A stretch of 27,756 nucleotides of DNA from JAIFWC01 sp035688135 (GCA_035688135.1 DASSNG010000067.1:1-27756); one strand, 5' to 3'. Positions 1-8,801 are shown, counted from the first letter of the stretch. Numbers and translations are program-made. The notes: generated by a model from the sequence alone, not told the origin.

Positions 1-31
1 CCGGCGCGGTATAGCGGCAGGGGCGTGATGT

Positions 32-2935
32 ATGGCCCAGATATATGATTCGGAAGACTTAAAAAAAGCCGAAGAAAAAAGCTATAGCCCTGGCGGCCTT
101 TCATCATCAACTCAGCCCGGCAAAATCCGTTATTCGTCATCGGGTTCAGACAGCGGTACCGATTCATTCTCTACCTCTACTTCGGGCGGTGAAGTAAACT
201 ATGATTCCTCTCAGCAGGTTCCGCCAAGCGAGCGCAGCCTATACAGCTCTTCTTCCACCGCGTCCGGAAGAGTACGTTTTGGCAGTTTTTATTCTACTAA
301 ACCCCGTAAGTTCGCGTTGGGTGGGGGTATAGCCACCCTGGCAATCGCATCGATAATATCTTTCTTCGCCGTGGGTCCGCTTCAGGTAATACACGCCTCA
401 CAGATACTCCAGCACCCTTTTTCCAAACAGGATAATGACTCGTCGAATCGGATTAGTAAGCTGTTCCGGCTGGCCCGCAACAAAGATATCGGTGAAACGC
501 GGGTAGGGACCCTGGGCAGTAAATACTTTGGCCGTACTATCGGCCAGCTGGAAGACGCCGGCGTCAATATAGAGCGGGGGCCTACCGGCTCACCCACCAA
601 GATTACCTACGATACCGAAAAGCTCAAATCCAGTTTCCCGGAGCTTGAAGGGATGTCACCCGATGAACGCGCCAGTTTCTTATCTGAAAAAATCGGCTTT
701 AGCGTAGACCCGGTATCCGGCTCTTCAACTAAATTCAGCATAGACCCGTCAAGGTTTGATATAAAAAGCGCTCGGCTTCTTACCAAAAGCACCGTGGGGC
801 TTTTGGATAACGGTAAGATAGTGACCGGGTTAAAGACAAGGGTTTTGGCAAAGTTTTTTAATCTGCCGTCCCTGTTTCACCCCCTTAGCAGGGCAATAGC
901 CGATAAGGAGAATAATATAGCTAATGCCGCCCAGAGAAAGAAAGCCCAGCAGCAGGATGAAGCCAAAAGGGAGAGTTCGGTAACTGAACCGATAGAAATA
1001 GAGGGTGAGTCCGCCGTTAAAGATATCAAGGATAAATCTGGAAAATATAACAGCACCGTCATGAAGGCATTGTTATTTACCGGCGGGGCGTGCTTCATAC
1101 GCGATATATCCGGGGATATCATAAAAGTTAATCATGACTTAGTGGTCCTGCCCGCAGCCGCCAGGGCAACGGATTTAATCGCTATCGGCGCGCAGGCAAA
1201 ATCAGGCCACGACGTGTCTATGTCACAGGTCGGCGAAGTGGTAGGCGGTTTTTCAAATAAGGATGGGCAGTCAATTTGGCAAGGGCAGGCGATGCAGGCT
1301 CTGATCAATGGGGGTAAAGCCGATCAAAAATTGGCAGAATTACCTCCGGACTATAGCCAGGCCTTTTCCGGGGACACCACTGCGGCTCAGATAAAATCGT
1401 GGGCAAACGATGCATTAGGTGGCAGTTTTACGGCAGGGTTAGCGTGCAGCAAAGTAGGTGTAGCCGTACAGATAGCAGCAGGTCTTTTTGCCGCTGCCTC
1501 AAGCGCTATTGCCGAGATTGGCAGCGCCGGTACTCTTACCCCCGCTATAGCCGCCGGCTGGGTAGCAAAGGAAGGTTTGTCATTTGCGGTTTCGGCAATC
1601 GCTATGCACTTCGTGTCCGGATTCATTCTTAACGGTAATACAGCTAAGCTGGCGGCTGACGCCTTCAGCGGACCGGTAGGCGGCGATTTGCTGGCCTATG
1701 GCGCAAGGGCGGCCGCTAATACGGCGGCCATCGCTTCCGGCGGGATTGCGCTAGGTAACAACGCCTCTACTATCCTGGCTGAGAATGAACAAAAGCAGGA
1801 GGACCAGCAGTTCCGCTCGCAAAGCTGGCTCGCCCGTCTATTCAACCCCTATGACTACCGCTCAGCTGTTGCGAAATTAATTGATAGCACCAGCCCTTCG
1901 CCGGTACAGGACGTCAGTAAAATAGGCAGTATATTCGCCGACTTCGGCTCTGTTTTCACCCATTCCCTTTCATCTATTTTCCCTAAGGCCCATGCGGCTG
2001 AAAAACCCTATGACTGGGGATTTTCACAGTATGGACTGCCCGACAGCATTCTGAAAGATCCTAACCTATCGGACCCTTACCAGAATGCCGACCAGGCAGC
2101 CAAGCTGCTGGACGGCAGTGACGGGGGTAAATACATAAAAAGAGCCAACGACTGTTTTGGCGTGGCCATAAAGAAAGTCACGGATAGCGATGGCAAGCAA
2201 AGGTGGGACGTCATACCCGACCACGATATAACCCCCACCGACGAGTCTTACAAGGATTGCAGCGATGAAAGCGAAGACTGGCACCGTATAATCATGTTCG
2301 TCTTTGATACCAGCACCATGAAGGCAGCGGCTTGTTACCAGGGCGATGAGCAGTCCTGCGCCGACCTTAGCTCCGGCACTAATCCGGACACGGTAAGCAC
2401 ACCTTCCGGTGGTGGCTCCGGCTCGCTGCCTCAAGGCTCGTCGAAAGACCTGGCCGCCCAGCTGGTACCTTATGTCAACCAGGGAAAAATAAACTGTGCC
2501 TTCAGCCCAGGCTGCTCCGATATAGTAAATACGGCCACGGGTGCAAGCATCAAGGGCGGCCAGGGCTGCCTGGTAGACGCGCTGCAGCCGCAGCTCCTTG
2601 GCATGCTCCTAAAACTGGTCCAAATGGGGCACACCTTTACGCTGTCAGCTCTTTGCAGTGACCACCATAATGACGGTATGAACGGGCACGCCGGAGGCAA
2701 GGCGGCCGACTTTAACACCATCGACGGCGTATTTATAGGACCAAGCGACTCTATCCAATGGTCCGCAGACAAGATAACGGCAGCTCAAAAACTAGACCAA
2801 GACGTCGCCAGCTTTATGCCAACCAGCACCGGGTTCGGCCAGCAGCAGTGCCACCCGGCCTTTTCATTCCTAAGCGGCTACAACCTCTTTGATGACGGCT
2901 GCAGCCATCAGCATATCCAGGTGGCCAGCCCATGA
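32..2935 (+). CDS. Large membrane protein with C-terminal M15-like peptidase domain (VirB6-like candidate)
   Basis: A 967-residue protein. The N-terminus (about 1-90) is Ser/Gly-rich and low in complexity, followed by a clear membrane segment at about 94-116. Further hydrophobic or Ala/Gly-rich stretches lie at about 345-395, 468-536 and 547-576, so it may be polytopic. The last 130 residues carry HxxGxAxD (H886, G889, A891, D893) and a terminal HQHIQV (H959, H961), resembling the zinc ligands of M15/VanY-type peptidases; the usual catalytic Glu three residues before the last His is not evident. An in-frame TGA at 26-28 fixes ATG 32 as the most upstream ATG, and AGGGG at 19-23 is a plausible ribosome binding site. 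The stop overlaps the next gene by 4 bases (ATGA). The VirB6-like or secretion-channel role is inferred from architecture and from the hydrolase next door. The gene is real; the function is uncertain. Confidence 0.6.
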   Translation: MAQIYDSEDLKKAEEKSYSPGGLSSSTQPGKIRYSSSGSDSGTDSFSTSTSGGEVNYDSSQQVPPSERSLYSSSSTASGRVRFGSFYSTKPRKFALGGGIATLAIASIISFFAVGPLQVIHASQILQHPFSKQDNDSSNRISKLFRLARNKDIGETRVGTLGSKYFGRTIGQLEDAGVNIERGPTGSPTKITYDTEKLKSSFPELEGMSPDERASFLSEKIGFSVDPVSGSSTKFSIDPSRFDIKSARLLTKSTVGLLDNGKIVTGLKTRVLAKFFNLPSLFHPLSRAIADKENNIANAAQRKKAQQQDEAKRESSVTEPIEIEGESAVKDIKDKSGKYNSTVMKALLFTGGACFIRDISGDIIKVNHDLVVLPAAARATDLIAIGAQAKSGHDVSMSQVGEVVGGFSNKDGQSIWQGQAMQALINGGKADQKLAELPPDYSQAFSGDTTAAQIKSWANDALGGSFTAGLACSKVGVAVQIAAGLFAAASSAIAEIGSAGTLTPAIAAGWVAKEGLSFAVSAIAMHFVSGFILNGNTAKLAADAFSGPVGGDLLAYGARAAANTAAIASGGIALGNNASTILAENEQKQEDQQFRSQSWLARLFNPYDYRSAVAKLIDSTSPSPVQDVSKIGSIFADFGSVFTHSLSSIFPKAHAAEKPYDWGFSQYGLPDSILKDPNLSDPYQNADQAAKLLDGSDGGKYIKRANDCFGVAIKKVTDSDGKQRWDVIPDHDITPTDESYKDCSDESEDWHRIIMFVFDTSTMKAAACYQGDEQSCADLSSGTNPDTVSTPSGGGSGSLPQGSSKDLAAQLVPYVNQGKINCAFSPGCSDIVNTATGASIKGGQGCLVDALQPQLLGMLLKLVQMGHTFTLSALCSDHHNDGMNGHAGGKAADFNTIDGVFIGPSDSIQWSADKITAAQKLDQDVASFMPTSTGFGQQQCHPAFSFLSGYNLFDDGCSHQHIQVASP

Positions 2936-4182
2936 GAAAACTCAGCCTGCTTCTGGGATTACTTTTGATACTTGCAGTCCCGGCGCAAGCTGTCGCGCTT
3001 TCCCAAGAGCAAAAAAACCTATACGACTCAGGGATATATTACTTTGATGAGTCTTCCGGAGGCTCCTCTTGTTCGGTCGTTTTATCCGGTTCTCAGAACG
3101 CCGAAAAGATATTCAACTTCTTTATCAGCAAAGGCCTTACCGCAATCCAGGCGGCGGGAATCATAGGCAATATGACGGCCGAGTCCGGCCTTGAGCCGCA
3201 AAGGCTCCAGGGAACGCCGCCGGGGACCATAACACCGGCCGAAACATTCTCCGGTGACGGCGGCTGGGGCATAGTCCAGTGGACACCGGGCAGCAAATTC
3301 ATAAACACCAACAACCCCATATCCAACGCCAATGATCTGGGTGTCCAGCTGGAGTTCCTTTGGAATCAGCTGAATGGTACCGGCCCCCTGTCCGAGAAAC
3401 AGGCCGGAGACGACATAAAGTCCACCTCCACTATCGAAGATGCTGTCAGGGCGTTTCAGGGTGATACGCAGATAGGCGGGCATTATGTCGGTTTTGAAAG
3501 GCCTAAGGATGAGTCCGCCAGTTTAGACTTCAGGATTTCGGCAGCCCGTGGAATACTTGCGCAGTATGGCTCAGAGGCGCCCGGGAGCGTGCAGACTTCC
3601 GACTCCTGCGGGTCAGGGGCCGTAACCAATGTAAGCCCCGATCCGGGCTTTAAGATAAACAAGCTTTCAGACCCGCTCAGTACGCCGGGCGGCCAGATCG
3701 TACCTAAAGGCATCACCCTTCACTGGTGGGGCGACATCACGCATGGCCAGGACATAAATACCCTGGTCTCTGCCCTCCGGGGAAATACTTCCTGCGGCAG
3801 CGGCGGCTGTTCGGTACAGATAGGTATAACCGCGGATGGCCAGGTATATCAGATGACAAACAGCCTGACCGACCTTACATATCATGCAACAGGCGCAAAT
3901 AATACCACTATAGGCATCGAGATAGGCGGAACCGACAGTGATTTCGGAGCCGCGGGCATAAAGAAATATCCGGCCAAGTTCAACGCCGTGGTAAATACCG
4001 TCAAGTTCCTGGTCAAAAAATACAATATACCCCTGGACGGACAGGTAGCCTGCGGCGATGTATCAGGCATCCACCCCCACAAGGCTTACAATCAATGCCC
4101 TTTGAACGGGCAGCCGCAGAACAAGACGGATATAGATGATACCTACTTCAACGCCGTTATGCAGCAGGTAAGGGCGGGTTGA
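2932..4182 (+). CDS. Secreted peptidoglycan hydrolase: phage-tail-lysozyme domain plus N-acetylmuramoyl-L-alanine amidase
   Basis: A 416-residue exported protein. The signal peptide (about 1-20) is a Leu-rich core ending in AQA. Residues about 55-212 match the phage tail lysozyme family, with AAGIIGNMTAESGLEP (72-89; E84 is the likely catalytic acid) and GGWGIVQW (110-117). Residues about 255-400 match the Amidase_2/T7-lysozyme family. LHWWG gives H264, IGIEIGG contains E330, and HPHKAYNQCP gives H381 and C389. H381 and C389 are eight apart, as for the zinc ligands H122 and C130 of T7 lysozyme. The enzyme should cut both the glycan chain and the MurNAc-L-Ala bond outside the membrane. It overlaps the upstream gene by 4 bases, so the two are probably translated together; a VirB1-like role beside a secretion protein is an inference. 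Confidence 0.85.
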   Translation: MRKLSLLLGLLLILAVPAQAVALSQEQKNLYDSGIYYFDESSGGSSCSVVLSGSQNAEKIFNFFISKGLTAIQAAGIIGNMTAESGLEPQRLQGTPPGTITPAETFSGDGGWGIVQWTPGSKFINTNNPISNANDLGVQLEFLWNQLNGTGPLSEKQAGDDIKSTSTIEDAVRAFQGDTQIGGHYVGFERPKDESASLDFRISAARGILAQYGSEAPGSVQTSDSCGSGAVTNVSPDPGFKINKLSDPLSTPGGQIVPKGITLHWWGDITHGQDINTLVSALRGNTSCGSGGCSVQIGITADGQVYQMTNSLTDLTYHATGANNTTIGIEIGGTDSDFGAAGIKKYPAKFNAVVNTVKFLVKKYNIPLDGQVACGDVSGIHPHKAYNQCPLNGQPQNKTDIDDTYFNAVMQQVRAG

Positions 4183-4201
4183 TATATGCTAAGGGGTAAA
4201 T

Positions 4202-5677
4202 ATGACTGATAAGCAAAGACGCTGGCTATTGTTAAGCGCGCTGCTGGCCGCGGTAATCACCGTTTTTGCGTGGGCATACTCCCACGGAACAATAGAAATA
4301 AACGTTCAGAACCCTTCCGGAAGCTTGGTGGATTACACGTTCACGAACCAGCAGACCGGAAAAACCAAAACGGTTCGCACCGGCCCGCACGCAAAGATAA
4401 GGACAGGCAGCGGTGAGTACGAGGTATCGGTCCGGCAGGATAATAAGACCGGGTACCTTCTGGCCAGAGCCGGTCATTTTCTAAAGGCGGATTCCCATAG
4501 CACCGGTTTGTCCGCCGAATCCGGCGTAACATTCGTAGGCGATAATCCGGCCGGCTGCATGATATATACCGGCAGGCTTTTCAGCTTTAACTGCGGCCAG
4601 AGCTTATACGATTCAATCACCCTGCATGTTGCCGCTACGAAATCCACGCCCACATACACCACAAAGATTAATTACGGTTTGGAGCCTCTGATTCTGGGCG
4701 CCGTCAACTATGGCGATAACGTGTTGCTATTAGCACGCAGCGTCGATTCGGAAGGTCCTTCCGGGTATTCGCTTATTCTAACCGATAAGTCGCTGGCTCC
4801 GATAAAGCAGGTGCAATTATCTTTGGACCGGCTTGATTCAGGATACTCAATCAGCCCTTACGGCAAAGGTTTCATCGTGTATTCTAACGACTATAGAACA
4901 GTGGAAATCTTCTCAGCCTATGGTCAAAAACCGGTCACCGTCAACTTTGAACCGCCGCGCCAGCCGGGCCTTACGGCCCTGAGTTTATCCACGGACGGCA
5001 GCCATATCTCTGTCCTCTCTACGAATGGTCCGGGCGCAAAGAATCCCGCTTCGGAGGTCGTCAGCTATAACTCCGGCCGGTTTAGCCACTACAGCCTGGC
5101 TGAAAGCGTATCAAAGGCGGTATTTTGTGGAAGCCAGAAACTCTGCGTCCTCTCCGGCGGCTCCCTTAAAGTATTCGCGCTAGGCGGGACTGCTCCGTCC
5201 TATCTGTATAGCCTAAGCGGCGTCAAAGCTCTCGATTTTAGCAGCGCCACTCTTATGGTTATCAATGACACCGGTGTAATAGCCTGGGATGCGGATATCC
5301 GCAGCGGCCACATATCTTATAGCTGGGGCGGCTATACTTATCAGACTATCCAGCCGGCTCCCGGCGGTTATATCCTTAGCATCACGGATAAACAGGGTAA
5401 CAAGAGGGCGGCGTTTATAGATAGCTCTGCGGCTAGCGATAGCATCGATAAGAAGATATTACAGCTTCAGGCGCTGCCGCAGGTATCCGGTGTATCCATA
5501 TACAAAAACTACATATTCGTAACCCCTAACATTGGTTCTTTAGTGTATGACAGCGCCGCCGGTTCCTATATGTATGATCCAGCTGAAAAAAAGGCCGCGA
5601 ATGATAAAATCACCGCTGAAATTAAAAACCTTGGCATAAACACCAATAAATACACGGTTATCAACACTTCTGAATAA
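4202..5677 (+). CDS. Membrane-anchored extracytoplasmic repeat protein, possible beta-propeller
   Basis: I do not recognise the family. The 491 residues start with a short basic N-terminus and one membrane anchor (about 8-26). A small beta-rich region follows (about 28-75), similar in style to PEGA/Ig modules. The rest, to about 460, is a run of Gly/Ser/Tyr-rich beta-strand repeats such as KGFIVYSNDY, DGSHISVLS and GVIAWDAD, which suggests a propeller. A short charged helix (PAEKKAANDKITAEIKNL) is near the end. No catalytic motif is visible. AAGGGG at 4191-4196, five bases before ATG 4202, is a good ribosome binding site. It follows the lysozyme-amidase gene by 19 bases, so it is likely the third gene of the same operon, acting outside the membrane with the wall hydrolases. 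Confidence 0.6.
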   Translation: MTDKQRRWLLLSALLAAVITVFAWAYSHGTIEINVQNPSGSLVDYTFTNQQTGKTKTVRTGPHAKIRTGSGEYEVSVRQDNKTGYLLARAGHFLKADSHSTGLSAESGVTFVGDNPAGCMIYTGRLFSFNCGQSLYDSITLHVAATKSTPTYTTKINYGLEPLILGAVNYGDNVLLLARSVDSEGPSGYSLILTDKSLAPIKQVQLSLDRLDSGYSISPYGKGFIVYSNDYRTVEIFSAYGQKPVTVNFEPPRQPGLTALSLSTDGSHISVLSTNGPGAKNPASEVVSYNSGRFSHYSLAESVSKAVFCGSQKLCVLSGGSLKVFALGGTAPSYLYSLSGVKALDFSSATLMVINDTGVIAWDADIRSGHISYSWGGYTYQTIQPAPGGYILSITDKQGNKRAAFIDSSAASDSIDKKILQLQALPQVSGVSIYKNYIFVTPNIGSLVYDSAAGSYMYDPAEKKAANDKITAEIKNLGINTNKYTVINTSE

Positions 5678-5686
5678 CGCTACTGC

Positions 5687-5715
5687 TTGACAAATATAGT
5701 AAACTGTGGTAACAT
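5687..5715 (+). promoter_or_regulatory. Sigma-70-type promoter for the gene at 5725
   Basis: A perfect -35 TTGACA at 5687-5692, a 17-base spacer and TAACAT at 5710-5715 (four of six, with the key TA...T bases) form a strong housekeeping promoter. Expected initiation is around 5722-5724, while the ATG is at 5725. The mRNA would have almost no leader, and no Shine-Dalgarno is present. Confidence 0.75.
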
Positions 5716-5724
5716 TTCAAGATA

Positions 5725-6441
5725 ATGAAAGAACGTCTGACGCAATATGGCGCCACACTCACCGCTAGCCTTGCTTTAAGCGGCCTGGCTACCGCTTGCG
5801 CCGAAGCCCGCCCGGCCCAGACCACCGACCAAGCCGCCAAGGTCACCCACGTCGAAAAAAACAGGGATATAATATCGGTCCCGCCTGGCGTCAAAGCTAC
5901 CGTGTCGGCCGAGGCCCAGATGCACCAGCTTCAGGAGTTCGTCAAACACCTGCATAAGCGGCTCGATGGCGTGCTAGTGCTACATGCTCCTACCAAGAAC
6001 GCTTATGTCTCTTTTGCCACATCGCCTTTGTCTTATAATAATGAGAGCCCGGATTTCTTTGTCAGCCGTAAAACCACCGAACAGAAGATTATCAGCCCAA
6101 ATCCGGCTATAGGTATGTTCCATGGAAGGGAGTATGCCGCCGCCTTAGACGCGCAGACCGGCAGATGGGCTATTCTGGACATAAAGTTCGCCCAGGATAT
6201 GGGCGCGCTTGATATTTACTCTTTCAAAGGTAAGAAATTAAAGATAGAGGATTATCCGCTAGCCGAGCAGCAGGCCGATATGCCTGTGATTTATGACCCG
6301 ACACACTATGGGGCCGACTGGCTATTTAAAGATAAAAATACCCGAGACGACGTTTTGCAGGATATATGGCTGCCTACCAACATTGACCCGGGCGCTAAGA
6401 AATACTCGGTTGTCCCAAGCCACAAGTTCCCGCACCTGTAA
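5725..6441 (+). CDS. Putative lipoprotein of unknown function
   Basis: I do not recognise the family. The 238 residues start with a short basic N-terminus and a moderately hydrophobic stretch ending in GLATAC, a near-lipobox (the -3 residue is Ala, not Leu), so lipid attachment at about Cys25 is plausible but not certain. The body is soluble and mixed alpha/beta. One segment (GREYAAALDAQTGRWAILDIKF) reads like a beta-rich substrate- or partner-binding fold, but no catalytic motif stands out. The gene has its own strong promoter 9 bases upstream and no ribosome binding site, so it should be translated from a leaderless or nearly leaderless mRNA. Its stop is only 2 bases from the recF stop on the other strand, with no room for a separate terminator. 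Confidence 0.6.
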   Translation: MKERLTQYGATLTASLALSGLATACAEARPAQTTDQAAKVTHVEKNRDIISVPPGVKATVSAEAQMHQLQEFVKHLHKRLDGVLVLHAPTKNAYVSFATSPLSYNNESPDFFVSRKTTEQKIISPNPAIGMFHGREYAAALDAQTGRWAILDIKFAQDMGALDIYSFKGKKLKIEDYPLAEQQADMPVIYDPTHYGADWLFKDKNTRDDVLQDIWLPTNIDPGAKKYSVVPSHKFPHL

Positions 6442-6443
6442 TT

Positions 6444-7502
6444 TCAGGCCAGGGCGATAATCTTGTAGTCGCCGCTTTGAAAATATTCGATTGCGGCTTC
6501 CGCGTCAGTGGTGGTTATGATTGTCTGGTGCTTTTTTAAGCGGGCCACCAGAGCCCGCCGGCGGGCGCCGTCCAGTTCCGAAAATACGTCATCCAATAAG
6601 AATACCGGCTTTTGGCCGCGGGCTTTTTCTATTAATCCAAGCTCAAATATCTTAAGCGCCAGCAGCAGGCTGCGGCTTTCGCCGCGCGAGGCTGCCTGCG
6701 CCGCCGGCTGGGCGTTCAGATAAAATATAAAGTCCTCGCGGTGAGGGCCGCTCCCGGTAAAACCTCTTTCCAGGTCCGTGTTCACCGACGACTGGAGCCT
6801 GGACAGCATCCGGCTGGCGTAGCCGTCTGCCGGGAACTGGCTGCCGTATCTGATTTCTACGGCTGACTTATGCTTGGCTATCTGACTGTATGTCCTGCTT
6901 ATTCCTATGTTGATATCATCTATCAGCTGCTGGCGGGCCTGGGCTATCTGGCCGCCGGTCTCGCTTAAACGCACATCCCAGGCGAACAGCTGCTGGTTGG
7001 CTTTGCCGCGGCCGTGTTTTAGCAGCGCGTTGCGCTGGGCCAGGGTGCGCCGGTAACCGGCTAAAAGGGCTTTGAAACCGGGGCGGCTGCGCTCTAAAAG
7101 CTCGTCAAAGTAGTCCCGGCGCTGGTCCGGCCCGCGGCTGATTAGCTGCAGGTGGTTCGGCTCGAAATAAACTATGGGTATAGTGCGTTCAAAACTCAGC
7201 CGCTTAAACTGTTTGGTATCGATTTCAAACGTCTTAGCCGGCTGGCCGGCACCTAAGACTATCTTTAGGACCCGGTTCTGCTTTTCAAAATCACCCTCCA
7301 GGCGTGCCCACTCCTTACCAAACCGGACGACTTCCATATCCCGGGCCCGGTACGAACTGCCGCGGGCCAGCAGCATAACAGATTCCAGCAGGTTGGTCTT
7401 GCCGCTGGCATTGGGCCCGACAACGATATTTACTCCTGGCTCGAATTCAAATGAAGCGTCGCCATAGGAACGGAAGTTCTGTAACCTGACGGAGCTTATC
7501 AT
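6444..7502 (-). CDS. recF: DNA replication and repair protein RecF
   Basis: RecF is an SMC/ABC-like ATPase that helps load RecA at single-strand gaps. The 352 residues have the normal family length. They show the N-terminal LQNFRSYGDASFEFEPG, Walker A GPNASGKT (29-36), the ABC-type signature region SRGESRSLLLALKIFELGL before residue 294, and Walker B LLDDVFSELD (about 302-311). It lies 21 bases after dnaN on the same strand, the conserved dnaA-dnaN-recF order. gyrB, which often follows, is absent; the next gene faces it. No clear Shine-Dalgarno precedes the ATG at 7502. Confidence 0.97.
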   Translation of the reverse strand: MISSVRLQNFRSYGDASFEFEPGVNIVVGPNASGKTNLLESVMLLARGSSYRARDMEVVRFGKEWARLEGDFEKQNRVLKIVLGAGQPAKTFEIDTKQFKRLSFERTIPIVYFEPNHLQLISRGPDQRRDYFDELLERSRPGFKALLAGYRRTLAQRNALLKHGRGKANQQLFAWDVRLSETGGQIAQARQQLIDDINIGISRTYSQIAKHKSAVEIRYGSQFPADGYASRMLSRLQSSVNTDLERGFTGSGPHREDFIFYLNAQPAAQAASRGESRSLLLALKIFELGLIEKARGQKPVFLLDDVFSELDGARRRALVARLKKHQTIITTTDAEAAIEYFQSGDYKIIALA

Positions 7503-7523
7503 TAGATTAAGCTTACAGCTTTT

Positions 7524-8612
7524 TTAGCTGCGAAGCGGCATGATGAGGTGGATGTAACCGGTTTCGCCGGAGCTGCGCAGGATTACCGGCTCCAGTTTTC
7601 CGTTAAAGCAGAATTCGACTTCTTCGGCCGAGAAAGCATTCAGGGCATCGATTAAGTAGCGGGAATTCAGGGTTACTTCGCCGCCGCCTGTCACTTTGGC
7701 CGGCGCTTTGGCGGTGTTTTCGCCCAGCTGCGAGGCGATGGCGTTAATACTCACGCCGTCTTCTTTATCGGCTTTGATGGTAATGCTGCCGGCGCTTTCG
7801 CGGGCGAAAAGACTGGATACCTTGGTGATATTAAGCAGGTCGGCCCGGGCCAGCTGGGCCACGGTTTCAAACTTGCCCGGGATAAGCTTGCGGTAGTCGG
7901 GGTAGTTGCCCTCTATCAGACGCGCTACCAGGCTTACGTCGCCTACATTGAACAGCACCTGCTGGTCGTCGTGGGTGACGGTTACTTCTTTGTCCGTATC
8001 AGAGATTATCCTCAGCAGATCCTGGGCGGCGCTGGCCGGCACCAGGAAGTTAATCGGTTTGGAGGCCTTACCGACCTTATTCTCGGCCAGGCGGTAGCTG
8101 TCCGTGGCAACCACGACAGCCTGGGTACCGACGCTATGGAAGTAGACGCCGTTAAGCACCGGCCTGGCGTCATCGGCGCTGGCTGCGAACACCACTTGCG
8201 ACAGCGCTTTCTTGAATTCAAGCGCCGGGCTTTTCCAGGTAACACCTTCTTTGATTGCCGGCATGACAGGGAAGTCATCGGCTACTATGCCGTTAATCGT
8301 GGATTCGTACTGGTCGGTGGTAATATGCAGCTTATTATCGGTAAGTTCCAGGTTAAGGACGCTGTCCGGCAGGCTGCTTACAAAATCCTGCATCAGGCGG
8401 GCAGGGACCGTAATGGCGCCTTCCTGTTCGATTTTGGAACCTATGAAGTGGGTGATTCCAATATCAAGATTGGTGGCAGCGATACTGAGCCGGTTGTTCT
8501 CGGTCTTTAACAAGACATTGGAAAGTATGGGCAGGGTGTTACGGCTATTGGCTATACGGGCGACAGTGCTTAGGGCTTTTGATAGGTTGGCTTGGGTGAC
8601 TTGCAGCTTCAT
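7524..8612 (-). CDS. dnaN: DNA polymerase III beta sliding clamp
   Basis: The sliding clamp tethers the replicative polymerase to DNA. At 362 residues it has normal length. It begins MKLQVTQANLSKALSTVARI and includes RNTLPILSNVLL, ADDARPVLNGVYF and VVATDSYRLA, all typical of the three-domain clamp. It ends YIHLIMPLRS, the family's usual C-terminal MP(M/L)R. The start is supported by AGGA about 7 bases upstream. It is downstream of dnaA across a 253-base gap that carries DnaA boxes. TATAAA around 8640 and TTTAAT just before the ribosome binding site are possible -10 elements for a separate promoter. Confidence 0.97.
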   Translation of the reverse strand: MKLQVTQANLSKALSTVARIANSRNTLPILSNVLLKTENNRLSIAATNLDIGITHFIGSKIEQEGAITVPARLMQDFVSSLPDSVLNLELTDNKLHITTDQYESTINGIVADDFPVMPAIKEGVTWKSPALEFKKALSQVVFAASADDARPVLNGVYFHSVGTQAVVVATDSYRLAENKVGKASKPINFLVPASAAQDLLRIISDTDKEVTVTHDDQQVLFNVGDVSLVARLIEGNYPDYRKLIPGKFETVAQLARADLLNITKVSSLFARESAGSITIKADKEDGVSINAIASQLGENTAKAPAKVTGGGEVTLNSRYLIDALNAFSAEEVEFCFNGKLEPVILRSSGETGYIHLIMPLRS

Positions 8613-8661
8613 GAACTATTCCTTTATTAAATTAGTAGTATTTATAGACGGTGTGTAAAAA

Positions 8662-8675
8662 GGGGATAAAACCCC
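8662..8675 (-). terminator. Weak terminator or attenuator between dnaA and dnaN
   Basis: Read on the minus strand, GGGG and CCCC surround a TTTTAT loop, followed by TTTTT. The stem has only four pairs, so it would stop transcription weakly at best. It may tune read-through from dnaA to dnaN, or may simply be part of the origin. Confidence 0.3.
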
Positions 8676-8757
8676 ATCTAACAGACGGGATTTAGCTAAA
8701 ACAGCCTGTTTATAAGCGCACATCATTTGTTCAAACGCGGTGGATAAAACGGGCATA

Positions 8758-8785
8758 ACAAATACTTGACTTGTTAAGTATTTTG
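8758..8785. repeat. Imperfect AT-rich palindrome, copy 1 of a pair
   Basis: The arms around AATACTTGAC and GTTAAGTATT form an imperfect inverted repeat with a 2-base centre (TT). The reverse complement of the second copy (12616-12643) matches it at 25 of 28 positions by direct comparison. Its right edge overlaps a DnaA-box-like 9-mer at 8782-8790. It has no T-tract and no gene end beside it, so a terminator role is unlikely here; a protein-binding site in the origin is more plausible. Confidence 0.7.
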
Positions 8786-8801
8786 GATAAGTTGTGGACT
8801 T

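Noticed and set aside
2066..2434. A 122-residue minus-strand frame inside the first gene
   Set aside because: No start signal, no neighbours on that strand, and it is explained by the codon use of the plus-strand gene.
6508..6723. Plus-strand frames of 60-100 residues opposite recF
   Set aside because: Short, Arg/Ser-rich antisense frames typical of GC-rich shadow reading; no independent support.
7971..8510. A 179-residue plus-strand frame opposite dnaN
   Set aside because: It is antisense to a certain gene, has no promoter or ribosome binding site and no recognisable domain; a shadow of dnaN.
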